From the NCBI RefSeq assembly GCF_013426915.1, contig NZ_AP023183.1, forward strand, positions 496,001 to 560,000: 64,000 nt of DNA, in the 5' to 3' direction. Origin of the DNA: Paraburkholderia sp. PGU19. GTDB lineage: Bacteria > Pseudomonadota > Gammaproteobacteria > Burkholderiales > Burkholderiaceae. Below, piece after piece: positions 24,025-33,816 of the stretch. The notes beneath the pieces are model-generated. The model saw only the letters and a list, made by a program, of their open reading frames with translations, was not told the origin of the DNA and did no database searches. Both the position numbers and the translations under genes were made by a program. Position 1 is the first letter of the stretch. Each line of letters opens with the position of its first letter.

Positions 24025-25428
24025 ATGGCACATGCACTCATCGTTGACGACGACTCCGCTACGCGCGAAGCGCTCGCAACAATCATCGCGGAAGAAGGTC
24101 TCACTGTATCCGTAGCGGGCGACCTGCAGGAAGCCCGCGGCCGGATTTTGCGAAGTACACCCGATGTCGTGTTTGTTGATCTCGAGCTTCCGGACGGTTC
24201 GGGCCCCGACCTTTTCGGTGATCTCGACCCGCGCTCGGGCGTAGTGTTTGTCGTGATCACGGGACATGCAACGGTCGAATCCGCAGTTGATGCCTTGAAA
24301 GCCGGCGCCACTGACTATCTGGTCAAGCCAATCGACCTCCAACGCGTGATCGCGATTCTGGACCGGCTGCCACGCACCGGCGACCTCAAGGCCGAAATCG
24401 GCGCGCTGCGCCACGAACTCCGCCGTATGGGCAGATTCGGGTCGATGGTTGGCAGTTCGCAGGCGATGCAAGTGGTGTACGACCAGATCAGCCGGGTGGC
24501 GCCGACCGCCCTGTCGGTGATGCTCGTGGGCACGTCCGGCACCGGCAAGGAAGTCGCTGCGCAAACCATCCATCAGATGAGCGCGCGTCGCAAACGGGAG
24601 TTCATCGCCCTCAATTGCGGCGCCTTCTCGCCGAAGCTGATCGAATCGGAAATGTTCGGGCATGAGCGCGGCGCATTCACGGGGGCTGATCGCCAGCATA
24701 TAGGCTATTTCGAACGCGCCAGCGGCGGCACCCTCTTTCTTGACGAAATCACCGAGATGCCAATCGAGCTGCAGGTCAAGCTGCTGCGTGTACTCGAAAC
24801 AGGCCTCTTCATGCGCGTTGGTACGGCGAAGGAACTGGTCACCGACGTGCGCCTGATCGCCGCCACCAATCGCGATCCGGAGCAGGCCGTGCAGGAAGGA
24901 AAACTTCGCCTCGACCTGTACCACCGGCTGAATGTTTTCCCGATCAGCCTGCCGCCGCTGCGCGAGCGTGGCGACGATATTGAGCTGCTCGCGCAGTCCT
25001 TTCTCGACGAACTGAACGCGCGCTTTAACACCAGGAAGCACTTCCCGCCCGCGGTCAGGGACATGCTGCGCTCGTACCCGTGGCCGGGCAACGTGCGTGA
25101 ACTCAGGAACTACGTGCAGCGTGCGCACATCATGTCGAGACCGGGATCGGACAGCACCGCAGTCGTGCCCATGCAGATCTCATTGTCGACACCCGTGGCC
25201 AGTTCGACCATCACGATTCCGTTCGGCATGTCCCTCGACGAAGCCGATAAACAGCTGATACTCGCGACCCTTGAACAGTGTGGAGGCGTGAAAGTTCGCG
25301 CAGCAGAAGTACTCGGTATCAGTCTCAAGACGCTCTATAACCGCCTCGTGGAATACCGGATTCCCGAAGCGATCGATGACGACCGGGAACCCGGTGCCGC
25401 AGAGGAGTTCGATGCGCGCAACGGCTAG
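24025..25428 (+). CDS. Sigma-54-dependent response regulator (NtrC family)
   Basis: A 467-residue regulator with three domains. The receiver (residues 1-120) has acidic VDDDS, phosphoacceptor Asp in VVFVDLELPDGSG and Lys in YLVKPI. The AAA+ domain (about 145-380) has Walker A GTSGTGKE, the sigma-54 contact motif GAFTGA, Walker B GGTLFLDEI and arginine-finger region. The C-terminal Fis-type helix-turn-helix includes GGVKVRAAEVLGISLKTLYNRLVEY. It activates sigma-54 promoters when phosphorylated. No sensor kinase is adjacent; the GAF kinase at 37904 is a possible but unproven partner. Start 24025 is chosen to match the family N-terminus. Confidence 0.92.
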   Translation: MAHALIVDDDSATREALATIIAEEGLTVSVAGDLQEARGRILRSTPDVVFVDLELPDGSGPDLFGDLDPRSGVVFVVITGHATVESAVDALKAGATDYLVKPIDLQRVIAILDRLPRTGDLKAEIGALRHELRRMGRFGSMVGSSQAMQVVYDQISRVAPTALSVMLVGTSGTGKEVAAQTIHQMSARRKREFIALNCGAFSPKLIESEMFGHERGAFTGADRQHIGYFERASGGTLFLDEITEMPIELQVKLLRVLETGLFMRVGTAKELVTDVRLIAATNRDPEQAVQEGKLRLDLYHRLNVFPISLPPLRERGDDIELLAQSFLDELNARFNTRKHFPPAVRDMLRSYPWPGNVRELRNYVQRAHIMSRPGSDSTAVVPMQISLSTPVASSTITIPFGMSLDEADKQLILATLEQCGGVKVRAAEVLGISLKTLYNRLVEYRIPEAIDDDREPGAAEEFDARNG

Positions 25429-25486
25429 ACCACCCGCGTGCCAATGGGACCCGTCATATCCTGGCACTGACGGCTATGCCTACGGT

Positions 25487-25939
25487 TCAGGGCCAGCAGC
25501 CGGCGTTGACGGCTGGCCAGCGCGACGCGGCCGGTTCTGTGCACCGACGCACCGCTCCGGCGGAAACATGGACAGCGTGCGTTAGCCGTGCGGCGGCGTG
25601 GACATCGATCCGCGCGATCAGTTCACGAATGCTGGCCGGTCTGCGCAAAAAGTGCGTCCAGACCCGCGGTGCGTATGCCGGCTCGGTCGCCGCCGATAGC
25701 AGCACGATGGGCAGCGATGAATGAGCCGGCTGCGACCGCGTCATCTGGCAGAGCTGGACGCCGTCAATGCCGGGCATCTGGTAGTCGGTGATCATGATTT
25801 CGATTGCCTCGTGCCGCAAGATGGCCAACGCCCGTCCGGCGTCGGCCGCTACCGTCACGCGATGTCCATCATCCTCCAGTGCTATCCGCAGCGACCACAG
25901 GTTTTCAGCGTCGTCGTCAACCAGCAGTATGTTTGCCAT
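25487..25939 (-). CDS. Receiver-domain protein with Arg in place of the switch Lys
   Basis: The 150-residue protein is a stand-alone CheY-like receiver. It has the acidic pair in LLVDDDAEN, phosphoacceptor Asp in IMITDYQMPGIDG, and Ser in IVLLSAATEP. The invariant Lys before Pro in the last active-site loop is Arg here (FLRRPAS). The last 40 residues have no output domain and look like an unstructured extension. The substitution may alter phosphorylation chemistry. It lies tail to tail with the sigma-54 regulator gene, which carries its own receiver. Confidence 0.85.
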   Translation of the reverse strand: MANILLVDDDAENLWSLRIALEDDGHRVTVAADAGRALAILRHEAIEIMITDYQMPGIDGVQLCQMTRSQPAHSSLPIVLLSAATEPAYAPRVWTHFLRRPASIRELIARIDVHAAARLTHAVHVSAGAVRRCTEPAASRWPAVNAGCWP

Positions 25940-25976
25940 CGTCTCGTCTCGGCTCGCCTGCGTCGCTGGGTTCGCG

Positions 25977-26246
25977 CTAAACGGCGTCGTTCTCCTTTAT
26001 TGAACTGCCGAAGCTGCTGCGTCCTGGGCTCCCGGTTTCATGGTGTTTTTGCCCGCGTTGCTGGAGGCCGCGCCCGCGACCCCCGCTCGCATTGGGCGTG
26101 CCGGTCCCGGTGCCACCCTGGCCTGCGCTGCCACCGCCCGCGCCTCCGCCACCATTCTCACCACCCGGGCCGCCGCCCGCACCTTGTGCGAATGCACTGC
26201 CTGCCACAGCGAGACAGACTGCCGTGATGATCAGATGCGTCTTCAT
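25977..26246 (-). CDS. Gly-rich small secreted protein, copy 1, possible 3' frameshift
   Basis: A cleavable signal peptide (MKTHLIITAVCLAVAGSAFA-Q) is followed by a Gly-rich mature part (QGAGGGPGGENGGGG...GQGGTGTGTPNASGG). The last 35 residues in this frame are basic and unusual. In the next frame the DNA reads GAASSNAGKNTMKPGAQDAAASAVQ in outline, then stop, which looks more natural and resembles relatives, so a frameshift near 26100 is suspected. A related protein is encoded at 46295-46573. Function unknown; probably periplasmic. Confidence 0.6.
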   Translation of the reverse strand: MKTHLIITAVCLAVAGSAFAQGAGGGPGGENGGGGAGGGSAGQGGTGTGTPNASGGRGRGLQQRGQKHHETGSPGRSSFGSSIKENDAV

Positions 26247-26270
26247 GGTTTTCATGTTGCCTCCCGTTCC

Positions 26271-26445
26271 TCAAATATCGTTCACGCTCCCGTCGCGTGC
26301 GTCGATTGCCTGCCCTGTGGGGGCGCTTCGTCGCTCCGCCCGTCGCAGGTGCGTCGCTTGCGGGAAACGTGTCCTCGACAGCCTCGTCGACAGCGTTTTC
26401 CGTTCGGTCGTCGGGCGTCCGTCGTTCCGTTGGGTGTGCGGCAAC
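26271..26445 (-). pseudogene. PASDAPATGG-motif small protein, degenerate copy
   Basis: The minus frame reads VDEAVEDTFPASDAPATGGAT, almost identical to the small protein at 39952-40119 (DRAVEDTFPASDAPATGGTT). A good Shine-Dalgarno (AAGGAG) lies at 26451-26456, but six bases later there is GTTGCC where ATGGCC would be expected. After the motif the frame runs on without a natural end, while the next frame gives TGQAIDARDGSVNDI and stop. Start loss plus a frameshift suggest a decayed copy. Confidence 0.55.
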
Positions 26446-26550
26446 GGCCGACTCCTTAAAAAGATTGATGTGCTTGGCGGTTCCGCAATAGACGTCCCGA
26501 AGCGGCGCCGTCGTTTGACCGCGTAACCCATGCTTCAGGAGGAAACCCTC

Positions 26551-26817
26551 ATGCAATTCGAAGAATTTGAAAACAAGCTGGCAGCGCTGCTCCGAAGCGC
26601 CGGACCCGAAACAGTGGCAGAACTGACGGACACTGTCGTGGCCTGGTGGAATGGCGAGCGGGTCGTCTATGCACAGGCGGAGACGTTCGGCGCTGGCGCG
26701 CTGACCGGCCGGTTCATATTCGACGCGTGCCAGTGGTCCGCATGGAAGGACTGGCTTGCCGACTGGTTGAGCGATCCCGTCCTGAGTGTGCGTCACGATC
26801 TGCCGCGCGAACCATGA
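26551..26817 (+). CDS. Small acidic Trp-rich protein, paralogue of 52126-52431
   Basis: An 88-residue protein: FEEFENKLAALL, TVAELTDTVVAWWNGERVVYA, FIFDACQWSAWKDWLADWLSDPVLSVR. The ATG at 26551 is preferred because AGGAGG lies ten bases upstream. The pattern of residues, especially LTD..VA.W.G.RV.Y and D..QW..W..WL..W...P..SVR, recurs in the gene at 52126-52431, defining a small family. No known function. It follows the degenerate PASDAPATGG gene head to head. Confidence 0.65.
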   Translation: MQFEEFENKLAALLRSAGPETVAELTDTVVAWWNGERVVYAQAETFGAGALTGRFIFDACQWSAWKDWLADWLSDPVLSVRHDLPREP

Positions 26818-27776
26818 ATCATGCCCTGCGCGAAGAAACGGCAGGGAGGGCAGATGCCAACAGAGACCTTAGTTACCATAAGCCAGCAATCCTGATCCTA
26901 TGAGCTTCGCGGGAAGCGAGCGCGTTCAGTGGCGTCTGGTGATCCAGTGCGAACAGGTAGACCGAACAGTCGTTACAACTTCGGAATGCCGATAATTATT
27001 TCGGGTCGATCAATCCAGACCGGGCGCGGCATGACGATTGCGCTTCATCGACATCAGTCATGCTTTTCGTTGCTGTAGCGGCATCAGAAGCGGAGAACCC
27101 GGGGTGAGGTGTCCCTACATGCATGTCCCTTGCCTTCAGATACGACATTAAGCGAACGCGTCCTTTAGCCTCGTCGCGCCCACGCACGCGTACCTACGTA
27201 GTGACCGAGACATAAGCGCGTCCGCCAGAAGTTTTCCGTGACATTCGCCCTTTTGTTCAGGCCCCCTTCACTGGTGCAGGTCAATCATCGGCGTGATCGG
27301 CGCTTCTTCGCTTTCGGCGGCGTCACGCGGCGTTGCAGAGCCTTGCCGATTGACGTCTTGCTGTCGACATTGTGTGTCCACTACCTGTGGCCGAGTAACG
27401 CGTTCGCGCCACTTAACCACAAGCTCAATAGCAGGTTTTTCTTTATCCAGGATTCTTGATCTATCCCTCTCCTGCTGACGTATCGCGAAGACTCGGATCG
27501 CGCACGGTTTCCGCGCCGCTCTACCGATCCGCCCTGTTGCTGCGCGATACGGCACTACTCGATTTCCCCAGGTTCCGGTAACCGACCCACTATTAAAAGT
27601 TGCGATGCACGGTCTTCAGAAGGCTAACCAGACGGTCGCTGGCAGCGACCTTGGTAATTATGATAATACCGTATATACCGTTTATAGAAAGCCGCAACTG
27701 CCGGGGCTCGATTGCCTCTGATGCCGGCTCATCTGCGCGAATAAGGCAGCAACCGGTTACGCCATCTCCAGAAGAT
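26818..27776. other. Gene-poor stretch of about 960 bases
   Basis: No gene is supported. Two short minus frames (26996-27187 and 27268-27555) have no recognisable family and weak start signals. Near 27655-27690 the sequence is AT-rich, with two spaced ACCGT repeats (TACCGTATATACCGTTTATA), which might be an operator or the downstream region of the GT4 gene. Confidence 0.4.
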
Positions 27777-28865
27777 TCATGGCTCCAAGACACCGTCGTG
27801 TCCGACTCCCGCGACGGCCCGAAGCAACGGCGGTTGACGGGCCACGGTCAAGCCCGTGTAAACATCGAGGTATCGCAGCGCCATCGTCCTGGATGTGAAG
27901 CGAATTTCGAACTCATCCCGCACTCTGCTACGCGAAATATCATCGAGTTGCGCCACTGCGCGCACTGCTTCGGCAACATCGCCCACCAAGTATCCGGTCA
28001 CGCCGTGCTCAATCACTTCCGGTGTCGAACCGCGATTGAACGCGATAACGGGCGTGCCACACGCCATCGCCTCTATCATCGCCAGACCGAAGGGTTCGGG
28101 CCAGTCAATGGGAAACAGCAGCGCACGGGCGCCCGACAGGAACGCGGGCTTCTCGGCCTCATTTATCTCGCCGAGGAAGTCAACGTGAGGCTGCGCCAGC
28201 AGCGGCTCGATCACGCTGCGGAAATAGGCTTCGTCAGCCTTGTCCACTTTCGCGGCAATCTTGAGACGCATACCGGCCCGGGCAGCAATTTCGATTGCCA
28301 GATCAGCGCGCTTTTCCGGACTGATCCGGCCCAAGAAGGCCAGATACGTTGGCTGCATGTGCGGCAGCGGCGTCAACAGCGAAGCTGGCACCCCGTGGGA
28401 GACCGTATCAAGCCAGTTTGCGCCGGGAAGCGGCGCCCGCTGCGACTCGGAGATTGACACTACCGGTACCTCGGAAAATACATCGAACACTGGCCGCAAT
28501 TCCGGCAAATCGAGACGGCCGTGCAATGTGGTCAGGAACGGTGTACCAAGCTGAGAGAAGACCGGGAACGGCAAGTAGCTGAGATGGAAATGCAGTATGT
28601 CAAAGTCAGGAGCTTTGCGACGAACCTGTTCAAGCATCACGAGGTGCGGCGCAAGCGGATCGCAGACTGATGGATCGGAACGTAGCGACCGCGGCCAAGC
28701 TACCTCGAGGTGTGCCCGGGTGCGCGAGTCGCCACTCGCGAACAACGTGACATCATGGCCGAGGTCGATCAGGGCTTCTGTCAGATACGAAACTACCCGT
28801 TCTGTTCCTCCATAAAGCGCAGGGGGCACTGCCTCGTCTAAAGGCGCGATCTGTGCGATACGCAT
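27777..28865 (-). CDS. Glycosyltransferase family 4
   Basis: A 362-residue GT-B-fold enzyme. The N-terminal half has RIAQIAPLDEAVPPALYGGTERV and LHFHLSYLPFPVF; the C-terminal half has LAFLGRISPEKRADLAIEIA, a phosphate-binding motif, and PEPFGLAMIEAMACGTPVIA, the E-x7-E motif of GT4 enzymes. It would move a sugar from a nucleotide donor with retention. The start at 28865 matches the family N-terminus better than upstream codons. It has no partners in an operon, so the acceptor (trehalose, a phenolic or a polysaccharide) is unclear. Confidence 0.88.
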   Translation of the reverse strand: MRIAQIAPLDEAVPPALYGGTERVVSYLTEALIDLGHDVTLFASGDSRTRAHLEVAWPRSLRSDPSVCDPLAPHLVMLEQVRRKAPDFDILHFHLSYLPFPVFSQLGTPFLTTLHGRLDLPELRPVFDVFSEVPVVSISESQRAPLPGANWLDTVSHGVPASLLTPLPHMQPTYLAFLGRISPEKRADLAIEIAARAGMRLKIAAKVDKADEAYFRSVIEPLLAQPHVDFLGEINEAEKPAFLSGARALLFPIDWPEPFGLAMIEAMACGTPVIAFNRGSTPEVIEHGVTGYLVGDVAEAVRAVAQLDDISRSRVRDEFEIRFTSRTMALRYLDVYTGLTVARQPPLLRAVAGVGHDGVLEP

Positions 28866-29826
28866 TGGGCGACTCCATTGCAAACCGATATCGGCGAGCA
28901 CGCTGGCGACCAAGGCAGACCTAACGCTGTTTTTCTGTCATAACCCTGCGTAAGTCCGCGACGCCAGTGCCTTGGCGAGCGTGCCTAAATCCAGCATGCG
29001 GCGTTCCCAGACTGGAAATGTTTGAAGACCCATTGGTGGCCCGGTTTGCGCCTCCAGGCGTTTTGTTTTCCGCCGGGTCTGCAAGTCAGTTCATTTCCCC
29101 GCCTAACTGATTGCGACGAAGTGGCGTACGCGCTGCGTGGTCCACAACTACGCGTCGATTGCGCGGAACCAGCCGCGAGACGGCACGGGAATGTCCGCTC
29201 GCAGCGACCCGACGCCGTTCACCGCCGGGGTCCGCCCGCGCGTCCCTGCCGCGTCTGTCATGGGGACTCGGTCATCGCTGGCGTCAGCCTGTCGATGATT
29301 GTGTACCTTGTCATAAGCGCGCTCGTCGCGGCTATCGGTGCGCCACTGCTCGCCCCTCTTTCCAAACCGCATCCGTTGCAGGGCTTTGGCCTTGGCTCGG
29401 GGTCTGGATCATTGTTACAACGGTACTCACAGTTTTCATTGGCCCGTACCCGCCGTCCAACCGGCTGCGTTGCCGTGGCCTTCGCGAAACAGTCGTTCGT
29501 GTGCTCGCCGCGGATGCGTCGGTGCACATCACGGGCTTCGGTGCTTTTTGCGCCGGCAGCCACATCGGCTTGAGACGTGCTGGTGAAAGGATGCAACGTC
29601 GGTTTCCGGCCGAGCGGGGCGTTCGACGAAGCAGCAATGGCTGGCCGCTTGGAGCGCAGGACGTTATCCCGCACGATCGTAACTTGAAATGTGTTCGCAA
29701 TTGATCGCCCGTAGCACAGAAGCCTGTCACGATAAATGCCTCGCCGAGGCGTCGCTTACCTGGGCACGTTATCGACCCGAGCGACATGCTGCGTGTCAGA
29801 GATTGGGCGTGAACGCCTCATGCGAC
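28866..29826. other. Gene-poor stretch with possible membrane-protein debris
   Basis: About 960 bases with no complete gene. On the plus strand a hydrophobic stretch starts at about 29290 (MIVYLVISALVAAIGAPLLAPL) and continues in another frame with WIIVTTVLTVFIGPYPP around 29410-29460. Together they look like the remains of a small membrane protein with frameshifts. The rest shows nothing recognisable. Confidence 0.35.
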
Positions 29827-30821
29827 TTATGGGAGACGCCGCGCTTGAGTGTTCGCGCCACCGCGTACAATGTGCTTAGGCGTTCCACTCCGAGACGTTG
29901 TGTCAAACCCGCCGAAGCCGCTTAGAAAGGCATATATGGCAGCACCTGAAAATCCGTCAAAATCAAATGTCAGCTTGCAGCCAATAGCCTCCTGGATCGC
30001 GGACCATATCAAAAGGCTGATCGCTCCGCCAGGAGACCCCTGCGCGCGCGAAGAGAGAAGATGTCGCAATCCCAGACGAGGCCGATGACGCCGGCTAGCC
30101 TGCCGCCCCGATAATATGCGCCCAGAAGATGCCCCGCTCTCCTGTCAACAAATGCGTTCACGAGTTCGCGCATGACGACGGTGCCATACGCGTTGGTTCG
30201 CGACCGCGACGCGAGATTCGCTTCGTAGAATCGACGGAACTCGCCCGGGGCTTCGACTGGACGCACCGTCAAGGTCGTCGCTGCATTCCGAACGACGTTG
30301 CGTGTCTTGCTGCTCATGGGCACCCACACCTCAGGCGCCGTGCAATCCGGACCGATATGAAACGTGTACCGTGCTGAAACGGTGAAGCCGCGCAGCGCAA
30401 AAGCAAGCGCATCTTTCACGCGATGGTCGAAGACCTGGAAAAAACTGTCGAAACGCGGCAACTGTTCGATCAGGCGCGTTGTGACGTGCATGCGATGCCG
30501 GAATTCACGCACGGGATCGGCCCCAATCGGCTTGATGACAGAGCCCAACGTTCGCGTCAGCGGCGGCAGACGCGAGACGCTCCACACGCCCTTGGGGGCG
30601 AGATAGTAAGGCATTTCACCCAGCAACTGGTTGCCGTGCATGACGGTCGTCATACCCCAGTCGCTCGTCGCAATGTCGAGCCACCAGCGCTCGTGGAAAA
30701 TGGAATAGGCTGGGATCGCCGCCTGCCTCGACGAAGAAAGCGTTTCAGGTGTCCGCGCAGGTGGACAGTCTGCGGAGCGTTTTGAATACAGCTGTGAGAA
30801 ATGTCCGATTGCCATAACCAT
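29827..30821 (-). pseudogene. FemAB/GNAT-type acyltransferase, frameshifted
   Basis: The first frame, from the ATG at 30821, has IPAYSIFHERWWLDIATSDWG, PYYLAPKGVWSVSRLPPLTRTLG, RFDSFFQVFDHRVKDALAFALRGF, KTRNVVRNAATTLTVRP and GAYYRGGRLAGVIGLVWD, the layout of FemAB/BioF2-like GNAT proteins often found in polysaccharide clusters. After GLVWD it goes out of frame (about 30060). The missing end, LLSSRAQGSPGGAISLLIWSAIQEA...FDFDGFSGAAIYAFLSGFGG, is read in the next frame to a stop at 29827. One indel thus separates the substrate-binding C-terminal part, and the product should be inactive. Confidence 0.75.
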
Positions 30822-31493
30822 GTCCCTGCGTACATAGCCGAAGCGAGTGCGCAAATTCCGCGCCCAAACTGTTTCGTCTGCATCCGCCGCATATAGCCGG
30901 TTTAGGCGCCCATAAGATGCGGAGCAAAAGCACTCCGGGTCGCGCCATGGTCCGTGCACAACGCTTTTGTGCGGCTCCGATAGCGATCTGCGTCCATCGG
31001 CTATGCGTACCGGCGTGCCTTCATCGGACCCGTTCACCCGGAGCGCCGTGCAAGAAGTGCATGCGCGACCGCAGGGCAGACATGACTGACCTGACCAGTC
31101 GACGTCGCACCCGCGACATCTGGAAGAACAACAAGGAGAATTCCCTGAGCCGACCACGAAAGGTGAGCATCACAACCGGCGTCCGGTGACGTGTTTCGCA
31201 ATTCACCCAGTGAGTCGTACAAAGGCCGCATATCAAAGTCCCGACCATTGGCGAGTGGGCCCACCTGGCAACGAATTCGGTCGGCAGATTGCCTACGGAG
31301 TAGCGGTTATATGTTTCGTCATACGTGAAAATCCAATACTCGAGGCCTGGCTGACTGTGGTTGCGTTCGTTGGCGTTGCATTTCGTCTCGCCTGCTTACC
31401 GTTTGTCACGACATAAGGGTCAACGTTGGCGAGTCGATGAACGTTTACACAGCCAGCACTGTCCAGTGCAGTGCACTTTCAAGGGAGGAAACC
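30822..31493. other. Intergenic stretch before the Lys-rich protein
   Basis: About 670 bases. The minus frame of the FemAB-like gene runs far upstream, but the extension has no family character. A plus-strand frame at 31186-31416 (ending in AWLTVVAFVGVAFRLACLPF) could encode a small membrane protein but has no Shine-Dalgarno. The right end holds the ribosome-binding site GGGAGG of the next gene. Confidence 0.4.
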
Positions 31494-31973
31494 ATGAAGA
31501 AAATCATCGCAGCACTCGCATCCGTACTGCTCGTTACCACGGCATTCGCGCAGACTGCCGCGCCCTCGGACGCTGGCAAGGCACAGATGAAGGCCAACAG
31601 CGAGAAGAGTGAAGCACAGGCTACGGCCAATAAAAAGAAGGCTGAAGCTCAGAGCGACGCCGACAAGGCTCAGGCTTCGGCGAATGAGGACAAGGCTTCT
31701 GCACAGGCCGACGCCGACAAAAAGGCCGCGAAGAAGGAAAAGGCAACAACGCCGAAAGAAGCATCTGACGCACGCGGCGAAGCTATGAAGGCGCAGGCCC
31801 GGGCCGACAAGAAGAAGCACGCTGCGCAGGCCAAAGCGGACAAGAAGAAACATGAAGCCGCCCAGGATGCAAACGTGGCTCAGGCGAAGGCCGACAAAGA
31901 GAAGGTCGAGGCACAAGGTGATGCAAACAAAAAGGCCGCCGACGCCAAGGTGGATGCCGCAAAAAAACAGTAA
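31494..31973 (+). CDS. Exported Lys/Ala/Asp-rich coiled protein
   Basis: A 159-residue protein with a clear signal peptide (MKKIIAALASVLLVTTAFA-Q), preceded by GGGAGG. The mature part is made almost only of Ala, Lys, Asp, Glu and Gln, in a loose repeat of about eleven residues (KAEAQSDADKA, KASAQADADKK, QARADKKKHAAQAKADKKKH). It should form one long charged amphipathic helix in the periplasm, like small stress or envelope-spacer proteins. No catalytic motif is present. A strong terminator follows at 32042, so it is a single-gene transcript. Confidence 0.75.
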   Translation: MKKIIAALASVLLVTTAFAQTAAPSDAGKAQMKANSEKSEAQATANKKKAEAQSDADKAQASANEDKASAQADADKKAAKKEKATTPKEASDARGEAMKAQARADKKKHAAQAKADKKKHEAAQDANVAQAKADKEKVEAQGDANKKAADAKVDAAKKQ

Positions 31974-32041
31974 TCCCGGCTTTGCCTTCATGACCTGCAG
32001 CGGATCGACCCGCACTACAACGTGATACATGGTCTGCTCTG

Positions 32042-32071
32042 AGGGCGAGTCTCCATTCTCGCCCTATTTTT
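32042..32071 (+). terminator. Rho-independent terminator after the Lys-rich gene
   Basis: AGGGCGAG and CTCGCCCT form a perfect 8-base stem around an eight-base loop, followed by ATTTTTT. It lies about 70 bases after the stop codon of the Lys-rich exported protein on the same strand. Confidence 0.85.
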
Positions 32072-33408
32072 CGCAAACCGCGCCATGTATGATCGCCTCG
32101 CCCTCTCCTCGCCCGATCTTTAGCACGGCCCGACGAAGGAACAGGTTGTCGCATCCCTATTGGTGGAGCCCATCCGGCTCTCCAGTCCCTGATCATTTCT
32201 GCCGCATCAGCCCTGCCGCGCTCAATTAACCGCTCACTAAGGATGAGGACAAAACCATCGAGGTCCTCTGGTCCGTGATTCGCTATAAACGCAGACAATG
32301 TTTCGCCGATCGCCTGCATTGAGGAGGATTGAGTGAGAGACCTGCAATCACCGACGCTCCGCGGGCTAATTCGAGAGCGTATCTGGTCTCAATCAGAAAG
32401 CGGATAGCAACTTTGGAGCCGACTGCTCTTTGTCCCTCGCCAGTTTTCGATTCTCTCCGTCATTTAGTTGCAGTAGCAACTACTCATTTGACGCAAAGCA
32501 GTTGACGGATCAGGTGAATTTCCGCGTTCGTACCGAAAAAAGAGGCGGACATGCAGCATCGGCCGCCGATTTACGAGGGCACGATCTTTTGTGAAGTCAC
32601 GTTCATTTTTTGCGCCTCACTCAGAGTTTCCCCCGCTGCGTGAGAAGGACGCGCCGCTGTCGCTTAAATAATGCACAGTTTCTGAATGTTACTAAATGAT
32701 ATCCGGAAAGCGAGACAAACATCTCGTCGCTATCCGCCAGATAGTTTGTCTATGGCATTTGAACCGACGCCTCCTCATTGCCTACAGAAGCGCCGCCTTC
32801 AACGCACACAAAACAGTGTAGAACAAAGTACTCCGAGACACATTTTCATAATCGTTCACACAAAGTTTCCGCAGTCATCGTGGCTCTCGCCCGCCTGCCG
32901 CGCACGCCACGTCCAACCTTCGAGGCTGCGCTGCTAGCGAATGGAAAGCGCGGAGCTGGATCGTCAAGAGGCGAAGTTCCAGCGTTACAGCTCGCCCTGC
33001 GTTCTATCTTGCTGTGCCGCGCACATCGGTCACCTGCGCCGGGACCAGTGAAGCTGACGCACTCACTGCATTTTCCCGCATTGATATAGTCTTGCCAACC
33101 TGTTCTTGAGCGCTGAACTCTCGAATCAATCTTTCATCCGGGCTTGACGACGTTATGCCCGCCATTGCAATGGCGCGATGCAACGTTAATGGCAAAGCGG
33201 GCTGCACATTGCTACCAGACGTCGCCTAGAACGCAGGTGCGGGCGACCGACCTGCACGAGGATGTCGTGCGTGAAGTGTTTATGACGTGCCTGACGCGTC
33301 CCGCCGTGATTTTGATGATCGGCGTGGTTGCTTGCCCCCGGCCCTCACGGGAATACAAGCGAGAAACGGAAGGCATACTCCTGCGAATGGCACGCGGCCG
33401 AATTTTCG
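32072..33408. other. Gene-poor, partly AT-rich stretch of 1.3 kb
   Basis: No complete gene is supported. A minus frame beginning at 32319 (MQAIGETLSAFIANHGPEDLDGFVLILSERLIERGRADAAEMIRDW in pieces) looks protein-like for about 70 residues, then runs into the complement of the Lys-rich gene; it lacks a Shine-Dalgarno and may be a broken small gene. AGGAGG at 32322 precedes a very short plus frame. From 32330 to 32870 GC drops. Nothing else is recognised. Confidence 0.4.
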
Positions 33409-33816
33409 CTATCGCGAGTTGCAAAGCCGCCAACGTGAACCCGGCGTACGGATCGCGAATGCTCCACAGTCCTTCAGGGTCGCGCAAATCTGTACCAGCA
33501 TCGCTGGTCGCGGGTCAGCCGCGACCAACAATGTGTGACCGGTTCTACTATTATCGAGCATGCCGGCAAAGAAACAGTCCATGTACGGCTCGGTGAATCG
33601 GTTGACGGCCGTTATCGCGAACTGTTCGCCATGACCTGTGTATTCCGCATAATCCAATTCATGCGCCGGGCACATTGCCCGCACGGATCGCGTCGAAGGA
33701 GAGACTGCAAAAAGGAAGAATGCACCGGACGCGCATAGGCCCGACTCCTCGAGCGACCTCCGTGCGTCGCGAGCATCTCGATACGACCGGAATATCGCGC
33801 TCAGATACTCTGCCAT
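33409..33816 (-). CDS. Hypothetical protein, weakly YflT-like
   Basis: A 135-residue frame from the ATG at 33816 (GGGAAG upstream). It begins AEYLSAIFRSYRDARDARRSLEESGL, a beta-alpha pattern like the start of general stress (YflT/GsmA-type) domains, and later has GHTLLVAADPRPAMLVQICATLKDCGAFAIRTPGSRW, resembling the second half of that fold. The middle is less typical and contains three or four Cys. The assignment is tentative and no function follows from it. Confidence 0.4.
   Translation of the reverse strand: MAEYLSAIFRSYRDARDARRSLEESGLCASGAFFLFAVSPSTRSVRAMCPAHELDYAEYTGHGEQFAITAVNRFTEPYMDCFFAGMLDNSRTGHTLLVAADPRPAMLVQICATLKDCGAFAIRTPGSRWRLCNSR

Noticed and set aside
31186..31416. Possible 76-residue membrane protein
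   Set aside because: No Shine-Dalgarno, no family, hydrophobic part limited to one stretch; kept only as a remark.
32322..32400. Very short plus frame after a perfect AGGAGG
   Set aside because: Only 24 codons from GTG and no family or conservation information; could be a chance Shine-Dalgarno.
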